64,000 nucleotides of DNA from Lichenostomus cassidix (GCA_008360975.2 CM039184.1:40619797-40683796); one strand, 5' to 3'; numbered from the stretch's first letter, positions 13,713 to 25,954 are shown. The notes: a model not told the origin generated them from the letters alone. Numbers and translations are program-made.

Positions 13713-16700
13713 GAATATCTAGTCTCGCAAAGGGAAATGTTTTGGAAGACAGTGACTGGCCAGCAGCAAGGGCTACTTTGGGGCCCTGACCCCTCCAGGA
13801 ACATGCACAGTTAGTGTCACACTTAGAACTGAACCCTTGAAAAATCTCCAAGAGTCCTCCTGGGTTTGTTTGTTTAGTTTTTGGGGGGTTTTTTTGTGGG
13901 TGGTTTTCTGTTCCAGTAGTGTACCTTGTAGCACTTTCTTATCAAAGGAAAATGATGTTGGAAAAATGTTCCACCTTACCAAGTGCAATAAATATTTTTG
14001 CACATATGGTGCATGTATCTGTGTGTTTTGTCTTCTGAAATTTTCAGGAGGAAGCAGTAGCAATAGATAATGAAAGAACTGGAATTTGAAAAGGCAGGAA
14101 GGACTTTAGGCTTGAGTGCCAGTGCTAGAGTTGCCAGTGGTTTCCAAACCTGCAGTGTCAGTAGTGCTCCATTGCCCTGTGTGGCTGCTGTGTGTTGATC
14201 TCCATTTGTCACATCATTCCTTTGAATGAAGGTGGAGCTGATATATAAAAATGTCAATGGATAAAATCTTGTTGAGTCATAAATGTGTATAACATGGCTT
14301 TTTATTGTTAGTTGAATAGAAGAGATATTTGACTTTTTGTAAATCCCAATGAAAAGACATTTCACTGAGTTTGGATTAATTTCTATGATGTAGAAATAGA
14401 AGTACTTAGAAGAAATATTAGGAGGAAGAAAACTCTTTGTTTTGCCTATGATGCTCCCTGAAAGGGCAAGCAAGCGTAACTCAATTTTATTTTATGCATT
14501 CTCATAGTCTGTATGCTTTTAAGAGACTGCATTACTAACTTCAGGCTGTGGAGTTTGATATCAATTTTACCTTGTTTTTTTGCCTGTATAATGTTTTATA
14601 GTTAAAGTTAGATGAAGGAGAGGATAGCAGAAGGGGTAATGAGACTTCTGAAGTAGTAACAGAGGTTTTCAATTACAACTAATACTTTGCTGCCCATGAC
14701 TTTCTTTTAAGATTTGACATTGCAAATAAACACGTTGACAGAACTATGCAAGAGTGCTCCTGTAGCAGTGATTTTTACTGTAGGAAATAATATTTCTTCA
14801 GTGTTGTGTCATCTTAAAAAAGTGTAGAAGGATCTTCATTGTAGGACACAGATGACAGCATTGCCATACAGTAACAGAGATGAAAAGCAATTTCAGAAAC
14901 AGGGCAATAAAAATAACTTCTTCCTCCTTCAGACACAAAACAGAAAACTTCCTTCAGTAGAGCTCTATGAAGGCTCCTGTATCTTGCTGAAATGAATACT
15001 GGAAAAAAACAACCCAAAACACCCTTGGGTCAAGTGAACTTTTAGTCCCTCTTGAAAACATCTTGTTTCATTTATTTAACAAAACAGTGAAGGAGCAGAA
15101 CTGAAATAGTTCATAAAAACTGGGAGAAGGCACTAGTACAACTCCTCTGCACCATTATTCATTGCTCCAAACTGTTAAAATGGTTTTCCTTTTTGTGGGA
15201 AATATAAAAACTTTTGTGGGAATATAAAAACTCTGTTTTACATAAAGGACACTTTTTCTCCCCTTTCCTTTTTTCTAGAACTGCCTGCTGTGTAAACCTG
15301 TCTTTCAGGAGATACTCATCTGACTATGCTTAGGCGGTAATTCTAATCTTTCTACCTGAACCTGAATTTCTGTCCCTGTTCCATAACTGTCTGGTTGACA
15401 GCAGAAATGAGTAGCTTTTTTCCCCTGATGTTGATTATGCTCCTAATGTCACAGTGCCCATGGGAGATCTGCTTTTTTGTTAGATAAAACCACGCTGTTT
15501 GGATTAATGTTTTTGATAATGGTCATGTTGGCAGGTGCTCTTTTGTCTCTTATGTGTGGGAACAAAGAAAACATGAAAAGATTGTACAGAGGATGTGCAA
15601 ATGTCCAAACTGGTGCCATGTGATTTCATTCAGTTCTCATTTTACAAGCAGTGGACCAGATTGATGGTTTAACAATCTCAGTTTAACAGTCTCAATTGTC
15701 TCAATTGCTTGCTGCTGCTTTGGCTATTAGTGCTTTCATTCTTTCTTGAAAGAATAGGCATCTGTGAGAAGCTGGCACTCAGTTCATCTTGCTTGGTGTC
15801 CTGTCTTTGCCAGGGGTCAGTCTTGTGGCCCTGAAGAGATTTTAGCTGGCTATGCCCCAGAACGCCTGGGTCTGTTGTCCTTAAGTGATTTAGAATTGCT
15901 GAGCCAGTGCCATATTGACTTTGATAATGTTTATTCCCATTCACTAATATCTTTTTATTGTGTGATTTACATATTAAGGCATCTGGAAAGCAGTGAAACA
16001 TCTTGACTTTCCCACAGTGGACACAAATGTAGTGGGGAAAATATCTGCTAGTCTTGAATTCTCCAAGGTTCCTGATACACCTTGATCTTCCACTAGTTTC
16101 ATATTTATAGTTTCTCTGGCAGAACTTTCTGCTTTTAATGTATTTTAAAGTAAATTTTAATTTTTGATGTCTGCAACTTAGTCCTCAAACACTTCTGGAT
16201 AATCTCACTTGCCAGAGTTTGCTCCTTCTTTTCCTCATTTTTGTATGATTTCCACCCCCTGGAGTTCATAGCCTTCCTTGCTTTCCTGTTGCACTGTGCC
16301 ATTCTCCTTTTTGTCTTTCAAGTCTTGCTGAAATAAATGGTACAAGCTTGCCAATATGACATCTTTATACACTCTGTGCTCCATGCTAAGAATTGTCTTT
16401 TTAGCTGCCTCTCTTGGCTTTCTTTATAAAGTTTGTTCACTTCTGTGTTGTTTAGATGGTTTTGATCATGGCAGTTACAAGTTCTGGCTTTTGATGCTCC
16501 TACAAAGCTTCAATTTTAAACTCTTTTGTTAAATACTATGTCTTCAGCAGTGTCAGTATTCATTGGGTACTGTGAACTGCAAGGCACAAGTTAAAAAACT
16601 GATTTGGCTCTTAGGGGCTCATAGTGTGTTTTCTGCAGTGAAGGAGCTGCTGACAGGGCTGAAATACCTGTGGGTATATAAAATCATGTGGGTGTGCATG

Positions 16701-19635
16701 AAATACCCACACAGAGGGGACACCAGAGGGACCCTTCTGGTCTTGAGGCAAGGTACTGTAGAGTTAAGCTTGTGGTAAATGAACAATACAAGGGAAACAT
16801 GGAGAAATCAAACCATTAATTTTGAATTACCCTGAAAAGTTCTGCTCAGAGGATTCCCTCTTAAATTTTCTCTTCTGCTTTGAGAATCTGTACATGTTTC
16901 TATCAATGCATGTCAACAGGTCTAGCCATTCTCAATTGCAAAGCCTACTTAAACACAGTATAGGAATGAAATATTTTTCAACCTTGTACACTAGTCCCTG
17001 GATGGAACTGTTCAATACACCCTTTGTGCTTAGAGCATCTTTTTCTGCTAACTCTGTAAAGAGATAAACAAACTTGTTTGCTACAAGCTTTACTTAAGAC
17101 TCTAACCCTTCTGTGAGAGGTCAGCCAAGCTAGACACTCCTGAGTCTTTTACCTGAAGACCATTCTGTTTTGTATTGGATAATAAAATGGATTGAGTTGA
17201 ACAAATTTTTGTCAGAGTGGTTAAATCAAATCTGAATATGGGGGAAGATTTTTCTGCCTTTTGCCAAGAGAATTGTCTAGTTATAGCCAAAAAACCCCAA
17301 CGAAGAACCCCAAACACTTAAAACAACATGCTTCACTCCAGATACAGGGAAATAATCTCTGGCATTAAAAATACAACATAACTGTACATTTTCCTTGTTT
17401 GAGACGTGACTCAGTAATATCTGAATTCAGATACAGCTGGAGCTGAATGTCAGCTCCTTAATGCAACACCTTTTCTCCACTTGTTTAACAATAGGTGTGA
17501 ATACCATTGCCGTCTGGAGATGTAAATCCAGCCCCCACCCCGTGGGCTTGCACTGTGGGACAAAGTGGCTGTAGGCTGTTTAGCAGGGCCGTGGCAACAG
17601 AATTTATTAACCTCAACTAGAACTGAAGAAGTGGAGGAGAAATGAGCTGCTCTACCTGTGGGTCTGAGGAGGCTTTATTTTAAGACTGCTTTCCTCCCTC
17701 ATAGTGTTAAAATATTGACTGTGGGATTTTTAGGGTGACCAATCGAAAAGTATGGCAGCAATAGTAATGCATATGGATTCTAGTAGCCCTTTTAAGAAGG
17801 AAAGTACTTTCTGTTTAGGAAGGCTGTTGAGGACAGCTTAGAAAGGTTTGCTATCTCCCAAATAAGATGGAACTTTAACTTGAGGAACAGAGCTCCACAT
17901 CCAGCTCTTGGAAAAGCTTCCACACTGAGCAAGAATTAGCCCACACTAAATCAGAGAAAGCCTCTAGGCTACGAATTTGAATGTCTAAAATACTTAAGAT
18001 ATGGCCTACTAAAAGACTTTGAAACTGTTAGAAGGATATACTTTCTTGAACTTAACCTCTCTGTGTCTCAGCTGCTCTCTACTTTTAGTAGCTATCATCC
18101 TCTGGTTTTCAAAATTCCTCACGGTTTTCTTCTATGCATACCTGACTCTAAGCTGCTAAGTTCCTGTTGGTGGTGGTTTTGTGTTTGTGTGTTTTTGGTG
18201 TTAGTGGTTCCTTTTCCTGTAGTTGTTTTGTTGCTCTTCTTTTCTTGGGGCATCAGGTGCATCTTTGGTATTTATCTTTTCCTGTTGCCCAGGTTAAATG
18301 GCTTTCTGGCTTCCTCAGCCTACTCCAGCTCTTGAGGTGGGCAATCAGTGAAAGATGTGGATTTAAACACTTTAAGTGTCTAACTTAACTCAGGCAGAGT
18401 GAACTTTGTTCTCCTGCTTTCTAGGTGTTTCTGAACAGCTACACTGAGGTTTTGGAGGAGAGTTCTGTGAAATTTTAGTGGTACAGAGCAGTGTTTGGCT
18501 TTAAACCAAAAAACCCTCAATACATCCAATCAGGCTCCAGTTGTCAGGCTAATTATATTTTTAGCCTTTTTTGTCTGGGAGTTGAGGTATTTTTTCCCCA
18601 GTGAAAGTCAAAGCAGAAGTTCTTGTTACCTATATGGCCATCATGAGGTATTAGTTGTTTAAACAGGAGGCCTTTGAACTTTTATTCTATAAATTACTGT
18701 CACTGCTTCAAGTTCTCTAGAAAAAGATGAAATTACAAAACAAACTTTTTGATGCAGCAGCACAATCTTTCCCTGTGCATTTCTTCAAAGTTAAATTCAA
18801 GCTCTGAAAGCAATTCATCTTGCTTAGCGTGTTTTCCAATTGGGACCCTGGGGATTAAGGATAGAATGACTCATTCACATAATTGGGCTTCTCAGTGCTT
18901 TTCCTCACATTGAAGGTTTCAACTCCAAGCATATAAGAACATAAGAAACTGAGAAATGACCATCTGCAGCAAAAAGTCTAGAAAGGCATATGGCTCAGCT
19001 TTGATAATGCTAAATGGGACTGTTTGCTCTTTTTCTAAGGTCATGATCTTACTGACAGCCTTGACTCCTGGCTGACTGCTTCCAGTGCCTAACTTGCTTC
19101 TGCATGAAGTTTTAGATGTGTGCTAGCAGGTTCAGCAATGGATGTTGGGCATTGGTAATTAATAAGCTTTTGACTATTAGCAAGTTTCCTTCTTACAGAG
19201 GGGAAATAATTCTAATTATTTTTCTCTTAAAGTTTTTTCTGTAAGATCAAAGCAAAGATCTCATTTTCCTGCCTTGCAACTGTGCTGGATATTGCACTGT
19301 GCTTCTCTGATTTTTATTCTTCCTCACTGCAGCTGTGGAAGAATGAGTAATGCTGCCAACATTTATGTCTACTTCAGCATGCTTGGTTAAATGGGGACTT
19401 CATCTTTTTAGTATTTTCATGAAGGCTTGTGAGGGCTTGAAAGCCATTTAATAATAAAATTTTGCAAGAGCTATGAAAAGAAACTGAGTCAGCCGCCTCT
19501 TGGTTTTCTGACATGTGGACTGTGTGCAGAGATTTCAGTGAAATGTGTCGACTCCTTGTGTGGAGGCTGTGGGTGCCTTGGTGTGGATGTTCACAGCTCA
19601 TGTATGCAGAGCTGTGATCTGGACAGGGCTTGTGA
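13713..19635. other. Intergenic sequence, no gene seen
   Basis: No coding exon or RNA gene is recognised. A tandem duplication of about 20 bp (TTTTGTGGGAA-TATAAAAAC) lies at about 15191-15231. The open frames are short and show no family signature. Confidence 0.5.
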
Positions 19636-20897
19636 ATAATAGAATGACTTGGGTTGGAAGGGACCTAAAAGATAATCTAGTTACAAGGCTTTGCCATGGG
19701 TTGAGACACTCTCCACTAGACCAGGTTGCTTAGAGCCCTGTCCAACCTGGCTTTGAACACATCTAGAGATGGGGCATCTGCAACTTCTCTGGGCAACCTA
19801 TTTCCAGTGTGTTACAATCCCCACAGTAAAGATTTTTTTCTAATATCCAATCTAAACCTACTCTCTTTCAGTTTGAAGCCATCCTCCCTATCCAGTCACT
19901 ACATGCCCTTGTAGATAGTCTCTCTCTGTCTTTCTTGTAGGCTCACTTCAGGTACAAAGGCCATAATAAGGTCACACTAAAGCCTTCTCTTCTCCAGGCT
20001 GAACAATTCCAATTCTCTCAGCCTTTTCTCATAGAAGAGGTGCACCATCACTCTAATCAAATTGGTGGCCTCCTCTGGACTTGCTCCAACAGGTCAGTGT
20101 CCTTCATGTATTTTGGACCCCAGAGCTGGACACAGGTGGAGTCTCACCAGAGCAGAGCAGCGGGTCAGAATCACCTCCTATGCCCACACTGCCCACGCTG
20201 CTTTGGATGCAGCCCAGGACATGTTTGGCTTATTGGGCTGCAAGTGCACACATGGATGGCTCATGTGCAGCCTCTCATCCATCACATCCCCAAGTCCCTC
20301 TCAGCAGGGCTGCTCTCAATCTGTCCATCCCCAGCCTGTGCTGATACTGGGAGTTGCCCCAGTCCAGGTGGGGCATGAACCTTGCACTTGGCTTTGTCAA
20401 ACCACATGAGATTCCCATGGGGCCACTACCAGAGCTTGTCCAGGTTCCTCTGGATGGCATCCTGTCTTTCAGATGTGTCAACTGCACCACTCAGGTTGGT
20501 GTCACCTGCAAATTTGTGGAGGGTACACTTGATCCCTTCATCTATGCCATGAAGATATTAAATTAATAATAAATATTTATATTTTAAAAGTATTTAAATA
20601 TTAATCATTAAAGTATTATTTATTATTTAAATATTAAAGAGCACTGGTCCAAATACAGACCCCTGAGGGACACCACTCGTCACTGATGTCCATCATGACT
20701 CTGAGCTGTTGACAATTACCCTCTGGATGTGACCATCCAACCAATTCCTTGTCCAACTAACAGCCCACCCATCAAATCCATCTTGCTCCAATGTAGAGAA
20801 AGATTTTGTGGGGGACCCTGTCAAAGGCTTTACAGAAGTCCAGATAAATGATATCTATAGCTCTTTCCTTGCCCTCTGATGTTGTCACTCCAGCACA
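19636..20897 (-). mobile_element. CR1 LINE, sense 3' part of a 5'-inverted copy
   Basis: This is the reverse complement of the CR1 3' half. The 3' terminus is at the left (AGAATGACTTGGGTTGG, then the block complementary to the CCTTCCAAC signature). Moving right it passes through the 3'UTR and into ORF2. At about 20800-20890 the minus strand encodes the reverse transcriptase motif [16 protein letters not shown], with frame decay on either side. At its right end it abuts CR1 sequence in the opposite orientation. It is a degenerate, inactive copy. Confidence 0.88.
20555..20638. repeat. AT-rich insertion within the CR1, flanked by ATATTAAA direct repeats
   Basis: Nearly pure A/T sequence interrupts an otherwise CR1-like stretch. 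The 8-bp word ATATTAAA occurs at 20555-20562 and again at 20631-20638, and CR1 homology resumes with GAGCACTGGTCC. It could be a local tandem expansion or a small insertion with target duplication. Confidence 0.55.
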
Positions 20898-21392
20898 AAA
20901 GGATGAAGAAAAGGTTGAATTAGTCAAGAGCTCTTTTGCTTCAGTCTTCAGTGGCAACCTCATTTCCTACACCTCCTGAGTGGATGGAGAGCAGGATGGG
21001 GACTGGAGGAGCAAAGCCCCTCCAACAACCGTAAGTAAAGATCAAGTTCATGACCTTCCGAGGAACCTGAATGTACATAAGTCTGTGGGACCCAATGAGG
21101 TACATCCCAGAGTCCTGAGGGAACTGGCTGATGAAGGTGCAAATTCACTCCCCGTGGTATTTGAAAAGTCATGGCAGTCAGGTGAAGTTCCAGGTGACTG
21201 GAAAAAGGGAAACAGTGGTGCCCATCTTTAGAAAGGGTAGAAAGGACCCTGGGAACTTCCAACCTGTCAGCCTCACCTCTGTGTCTGGGGAGATCATGGA
21301 ACAGATTGTCCCAGAAGCTTTGCTAAAGGCACAGGGAGGACAGGGAGGTGATTTAAGACAGTCAGCATGGCTTCTCCAAGGGCGAGGCTGAG
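20898..21392 (+). mobile_element. CR1 ORF2 segment, inverted 5' part
   Basis: Plus-strand CR1 ORF2 sequence. A conserved block encodes LRNLNVHKS-type and GPNEVHPRVLRELAD residues, followed by EKSWQSGEVPGDWKKGN, the PVSLTSVSGEIMEQI block and QHGFSKG. Frameshifts show it is dead. Its right end (QHGFSKG) lies immediately upstream, in element coordinates, of the GVTTSEGK start of the adjacent minus-strand segment. The two pieces therefore look like one inverted-5' insertion rather than two unrelated copies. Confidence 0.85.
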
Positions 21393-22124
21393 TCAGGAGT
21401 CAGGAGCCAGGCAAGGCACTTTGGTGAACTGCACTTACTGAGCACTGGTCTGTCTGCAGACAGGTGTCAGCCATGACCCCTTGATACAACATGGACTAAT
21501 TCTTGCTAAGAAGATCCAACATGGACTAACTCCTCCTTCAAGGGATTTACAGGTTCATTCAAGGTGGAAGTAGTGCATCTCTTCTTACCCCTCTACTCCA
21601 AAAGGGATCTTGTGTCTTGCAGTTAGAGACAGATTTCATACCTTCTCTGGCTTGAGTGGATTCAGATTTGTACCCCTTGGGCAGTGCAAGAACTCTCCTG
21701 AGATGTGGTTTCTTGAGACAGTACTTGTTTCATGGAGGCAATGGGTAGAACAGGGAACAGCGGAAAAACAATCTCAGTAAATATCCTTGAAAAAGGAGAA
21801 AGAATCTGGTACTCTGGTCTTGTTGCTTCTACTAAGCCTACATGCCTGAATCCTGGAGTTCTTAGACCAGGTATGAGTATTAAATATTGAATGAAAGAAG
21901 TTTCACAGGGTTGTCTGTTGTTGTTTCTGCTTCAATTACCCTTTATCAGGTAGAATTGCAGTTTGTTCTCTGCTTCAAAGCAAAGTGACATTTTATTCAC
22001 TCAGCATGTAGAATGGACAAAGCAGCAGTAAGTTTGACTCAAATCTGCTCAATAAAACTTTAAATTCTACTAGCTCGTAAGTATTTTAAAATAAAAAATA
22101 ATACTTCCACAGGGGAGTTAACTA
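21393..22124. other. Intergenic sequence, no gene seen
   Basis: Nothing coding is recognised. A short direct repeat of ACATGGACTAA occurs around 21490 and 21520. Confidence 0.5.
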
Positions 22125-22410
22125 CAGTTCAGCAAAGGGCCAGTAAGATGATTAAGAGACTGGAGCTGCTTTCATAGGAGAGGCTGAGAGAACCAAGGCT
22201 GATGAATCTGGGGGAAAAAGAAGGCTCAGTGGGGAACTTATTAATGTTTATAAATACCTGATGTGAAGCTGTAAAGAAAGCAGAGACAGGCTCTTCTCAG
22301 TGGTGCCCTTCAGTGGGACAAGAAGGAATGGCCACAAATTGAAGCACATGAAACTACAGCTAAACATAAACCTCTTGCTGTGACAAGATGAAGACAGATG
22401 AACACTGGAA
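22125..22410 (+). mobile_element. CR1 LINE fragment
   Basis: Plus-orientation CR1 3' region: AGGGCCAGTAAGATGATTAA, AGGAGAGGCTGAGAGA, AGAAGGCTCAGTGGGGA and a CTCTTCTCAGTGGTGCCC block followed by GGGACAAGAAGGAATGG. These appear in CR1 consensus order. The terminal 3' end is missing, so the copy is truncated at both ends. Confidence 0.8.
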
Positions 22411-23354
22411 TAGTGAATGTGTGACTTCACTGAAATTCCTCATTTTAAAATGTTTGGCTTATAAAATAAATCACCTGGCTGATGCTTCTGAGTGTGTTGG
22501 ACTACTGTTGAGTCAAACAGCAGTGCTCTGCTATATCAGGTTTAACTGGGTTTAAAATGTCACCAGCTTCATCTGGTGTATTGCCGTAGCTCTGTGTGGG
22601 AAAATAGGTTTAATGGCGCTTACTGGACCTGAATTGGGTGATAAAAGCTCCCTACAAAGGGAGCATTTGTGTAATGTGTCCTTGCTTTACTCACCAACAG
22701 CAAAGCTGTTGGGGAGTTGAAAATTCCTGCTATTTCCATAAGTGAGTATTATGATGCTGCCTTGTTTTCCACTGTGAAGTACAACCTGGGTGTTGGATGT
22801 TGCCTAGCAGCAGCTCTTGTGAAGAGGTAAAATAAAAAAAATATATTCTGATACTTTCAACAAAATGTTTTCTTATGCTGACTTGGAATTTAATTGTAGA
22901 ATAATGAGACATTGTTCCTTTTCAGCTTGATGCTCTATATTAGCCTTCAGTTCACAGTATTATGAATACAAGTATATTTAAGTGTTGATATTCCTGTCCT
23001 TCACACCTCTCAATTTTAAAAATCTGTCTTCAGGCCTTTCATCTGTAAATGAGTAACTTTATGAGAAAATGTATTTGTAGGGCAAGCTTTCAGCTTTACT
23101 GGTAACCGTTATAACTGAGAAATGATGCAAATTTGAGCAGTGTCTTCCTCTTGCTGACTCCTGAGGTTCATTCTTACCAAGCAGCAGACATTAAGGAATC
23201 TTGAGCAGAGCTGCCACGAAGGTTAACCTTTCTAGCTCAAGATGGGCCCAAAGCAGTGATGTGAACTAGAGTGTGTGGCACCCTCTGCTCACAGTTCTGT
23301 AAGATTCTTCTAAAGCTATTAAAGAAGAAAATTGTAACCCTCAGTCCAACATAC
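22411..23354. other. Intergenic sequence, no gene seen
   Basis: No coding, RNA or clear repeat feature was identified. Confidence 0.5.
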
Positions 23355-23515
23355 AAAAGGCTCTTAGTTATCAGGGCAAATATTGCAGCACACAGCCAGA
23401 ACGTGGGTTCAAACCCATTGATTTTTTAGCCTTTTTACTAAGTCATGAGATTCTTAACCTGCATATGGGCAAGTTAAGACAGGAATGTCTGTGCCTGGCT
23501 GTGTCCTGCAATCCA
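23355..23515 (+). repeat. Possible ancient MIR-like (tRNA-derived) SINE remnant
   Basis: A pol III B-box-like word GGTTCAAACCC (about 23407) is preceded by AGCCAGAACGTG. Further on come GGGCAAGTTA and CTGTGCCT, in the same order as the AGCCAGACTG, GGTTCGAATCCC, GGGCAAGTTA and CTGTGCCT blocks of mammalian and amniote MIR. The spacing between the B-box and GGGCAAGTTA is about 19 nt longer than in MIR as I recall it. No clean tRNA cloverleaf can be drawn, so I do not call a tRNA gene. Confidence 0.38.
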
Positions 23516-24235
23516 CCCAGTTTTCATTATACAGCTGCCAAGCTGGGAGTTGTTCCATTTTGTGTATAAATAGCACTCCAAATACAGTACCCTGTTCCCC
23601 TAGATGGTAGAAGGCTGAGGCTTAGCTCTCATGACTGAGAATCTAATATTGTATATTTCTAGGCTACAGAACTTTTATGACAGTAGGAACAAAATGGAGG
23701 TGGAGCTGAAAGGATTCCAGGCTATATTAAAAATTCACTAATGTGCCAGGAAATCTGTTCTGAACTTAAAAAGCATCCCTCAAGCAAGAGGTACAAGACA
23801 GTCATATTATTCCTTTAGCTTACCATCAGGCCAAATTTATGCTAGAGAACTCTGCTAAAGGCTTTGTTTTTTTCTAGTCAGAAAATCAGCTGGATAATAC
23901 ACATGCAACCTGTATTCCATCCTTACTTCTTCAAGGTAAACTTCTAGTGTGAACTTAATGTATGAAACTGCAACTGAAATATAATTGCAGGAAACCACCA
24001 ACTATTTAGCACAAAGTCAGACAATGGCATGGCCATTTCAGCATGCAGGTGCACAATCAAGGGGTAACTAGTCATGAAGATAATTATTCAGGTGATAAAA
24101 GATAGGAGAAATTGCCTTAAAGATCTTGGGGATTTTTTTTGTATATATTTTTGGGACTTGAGAAAAAATACTCAGCAATTTACATAGCTGATATTATATG
24201 TTTAAAGAAAAATGCAAACTACCGAGAAGGCTACT
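23516..24235. other. Sequence just downstream of the FAT1 poly(A) region
   Basis: No coding feature was recognised. It lies between the last predicted FAT1 poly(A) signal and the possible SINE remnant. Confidence 0.5.
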
Positions 24236-24256
24236 GCAGTTTGATACCCATCAATC

Positions 24257-24262
24257 TTTATT
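24257..24262 (-). promoter_or_regulatory. FAT1: Distal FAT1 poly(A) signal AATAAA
   Basis: A canonical hexamer on the minus strand, followed by GATTGATGGG and a CA dinucleotide 10-25 nt downstream, then T-rich sequence. It is the most distal good signal before CR1/SINE-type intergenic sequence, so it is the best candidate for the transcript end. Confidence 0.6.
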
Positions 24263-24490
24263 CAGACTGGCCCGATTACTTTTAAAAACACCATTAAGCA
24301 GACACACACTGCCATCTCGTGAGCATCTCTAACACAGCTGCAGGCTGATTTCGGAGGAGAGGAAAATGAGTTGCTTGGAGCAAGTAACTTAATACAGTAC
24401 AAAACACATACAGACTTAAAAAATGCTGCACTGAATGCTTTGTCAATGGTATATTATATAATAGAGATACACAGAGCAAAGCTAAAGTAT

Positions 24491-24507
24491 TTTATTAATA
24501 ATTTATT
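24491..24507 (-). promoter_or_regulatory. Proximal tandem AATAAA poly(A) signals
   Basis: Two AATAAA hexamers lie 5 nt apart on the minus strand, about 820 nt after the stop codon. Use of either would give a 3'UTR about 235 nt shorter than the distal site. Confidence 0.5.
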
Positions 24508-25328
24508 GTCAGTAAGAAAGACTGGCTAATGGTAATTTTCAGTAAAAACCTTTACAAGACCATTGGATCACAAATATACAGACACTATAAAAACTGTGTC
24601 ATGGTGGTTTTGGTTCTAAACTGGTATGCAGAGGGTACTCAACACACTTTCCAAGAAGGGAAAAAAATGTTTACAGTTCTAAAATACAGCAACCCATTTA
24701 AGACATTTCCATGTAGCTGACCCAGAAAAATATCAGACCTAATGTATGTACAATTGAAATTGTGTGAATATGTTGAATGTTTTACAATGAAATGTCAAAC
24801 CTTAGTTTTCAGGGGAATACATACAGTGATGCCCTGATTATAATAAGTCAGGGTGCTCATTTTTAATGGCACACTAACACCACTAGTTTCAGTGGAAAAA
24901 AAATTCACAAAATATCTACAAAATCTAGTTAAAACTATTAAAATCAAAACTGTACATAAAATTTACAAAAAGTAGGAGAAAATTAATTGCATTAGAACTA
25001 TATAAATATATGCATCATGCTTACATGGAGAAGTGGTATGTGATTTTTTTTTTAACATAGAACAATGTAAGTACATAAAGGATGTTCAGAAATGGCACAG
25101 CCAAAGGAAATCTTGGAACTGTCCAATTACAGTGGGTCAGGAAATAGAAAGAGGTTCATTTAGTGAAATGAATTGCATGATCCAATGCTGCCATGCCAGT
25201 TTAGCTCACTGAAACAAAAGCATTCATTGTGGCTGGGAAAAAAAAGAAAGAAAAAATAAAAAAGCTCTTGAAAAATGTTCTAGATTTGATAAAGTTTGTT
25301 AAGAGTCCAGGCACTTTTGTTGAGTGTG

Positions 25329-25954
25329 TCAGACTTCTGTATGTTGCTGGGAATCAAGTGGAGGAATTTTCACATCTTCAAAGTGACCATCATCTCCACT
25401 CTCATAGTCACTCATCATGACTTCAGACTCCATCTCACAGCATGCTGACACATCCGAGCAGGAAGCTGTGGAAGCGTACACAGACATGGACATGTTGTCT
25501 ACAGGGGGTGCTTCAAAGTCTTGACTGAACCCCAGTGAGTACGGAGCGTACGGTTCTCTGTAGCTGCCGCTGCTGCCACTGGGTGTAGTCTGAGGTTCTG
25601 ACATGTCTGCAGGGTAGTGATGGGGAAGGTACTGATTAAGGTTAAATCTCTGCCTGCTCCTTGTAGAAGAACCCAAGCTACCTACGGCTGGCATGTCTCT
25701 GGGTGGCTGTATTGACTCAAACTGGTCGCTGTATTCAGGTGGTAACGGTGGAAGCTCATCAGGTGCAGGGAAGTCATCAGGTGGAGGTGGAAAATCACTT
25801 TCTATGTCATAACCGCCAGGGTAATAGTCTGTGTCGATGGCATTTGGATCCGTGTAGAGGGGAGCTGACTCCTCAACCACTTCGTAATTTGGGTACTCTT
25901 GGATACCTGGCAACTGAACACTTGGCATCCAGTCTGATGTATCCCAGTGATAAC
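25329..25954 (-). CDS. FAT1: FAT1 exon 27 (last coding exon, cytoplasmic tail end)
   Basis: Enters in phase 1 after a CAG acceptor with a long T-rich tract (the A-run on the plus strand at about 25961-25990), starting with [12 protein letters not shown]. It encodes 208 codons to TGA. It contains acidic and proline-rich segments ([23 protein letters not shown]1/SH3-type), [17 protein letters not shown] and the C-terminal PDZ class I ligand HTEV. The stop is at 25329-25331. Confidence 0.97.

Larger units (their letters stand above)
24236..25328 (-). other. FAT1: FAT1 3' untranslated region
   Basis: This follows directly from the FAT1 stop codon at 25329-25331 and lies in the terminal exon. Minus-strand AATAAA signals sit at 24507-24502, 24496-24491 and 24262-24257. 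The last of these gives a UTR of about 1.1 kb. A Pumilio-type word TGTACATA occurs on the minus strand at 24752-24745. The right end is set by the stop codon; the left end is inferred from the most distal poly(A) signal. Confidence 0.72.

Noticed and set aside
13976..14473. 165-codon minus-strand open frame
   Set aside because: AT-rich chance frame without domain similarity or conserved motifs.
20980..21391. Coding gene from reverse-transcriptase-like frames
   Set aside because: Two overlapping broken frames both match CR1 ORF2, so this is a dead retroelement, not a host gene.
23355..23430. Possible tRNA gene from a GGTTCAAACCC B-box
   Set aside because: The acceptor, D and anticodon stems do not form a clean cloverleaf and no terminator-like T run lies at the right place; a SINE relic fits better.
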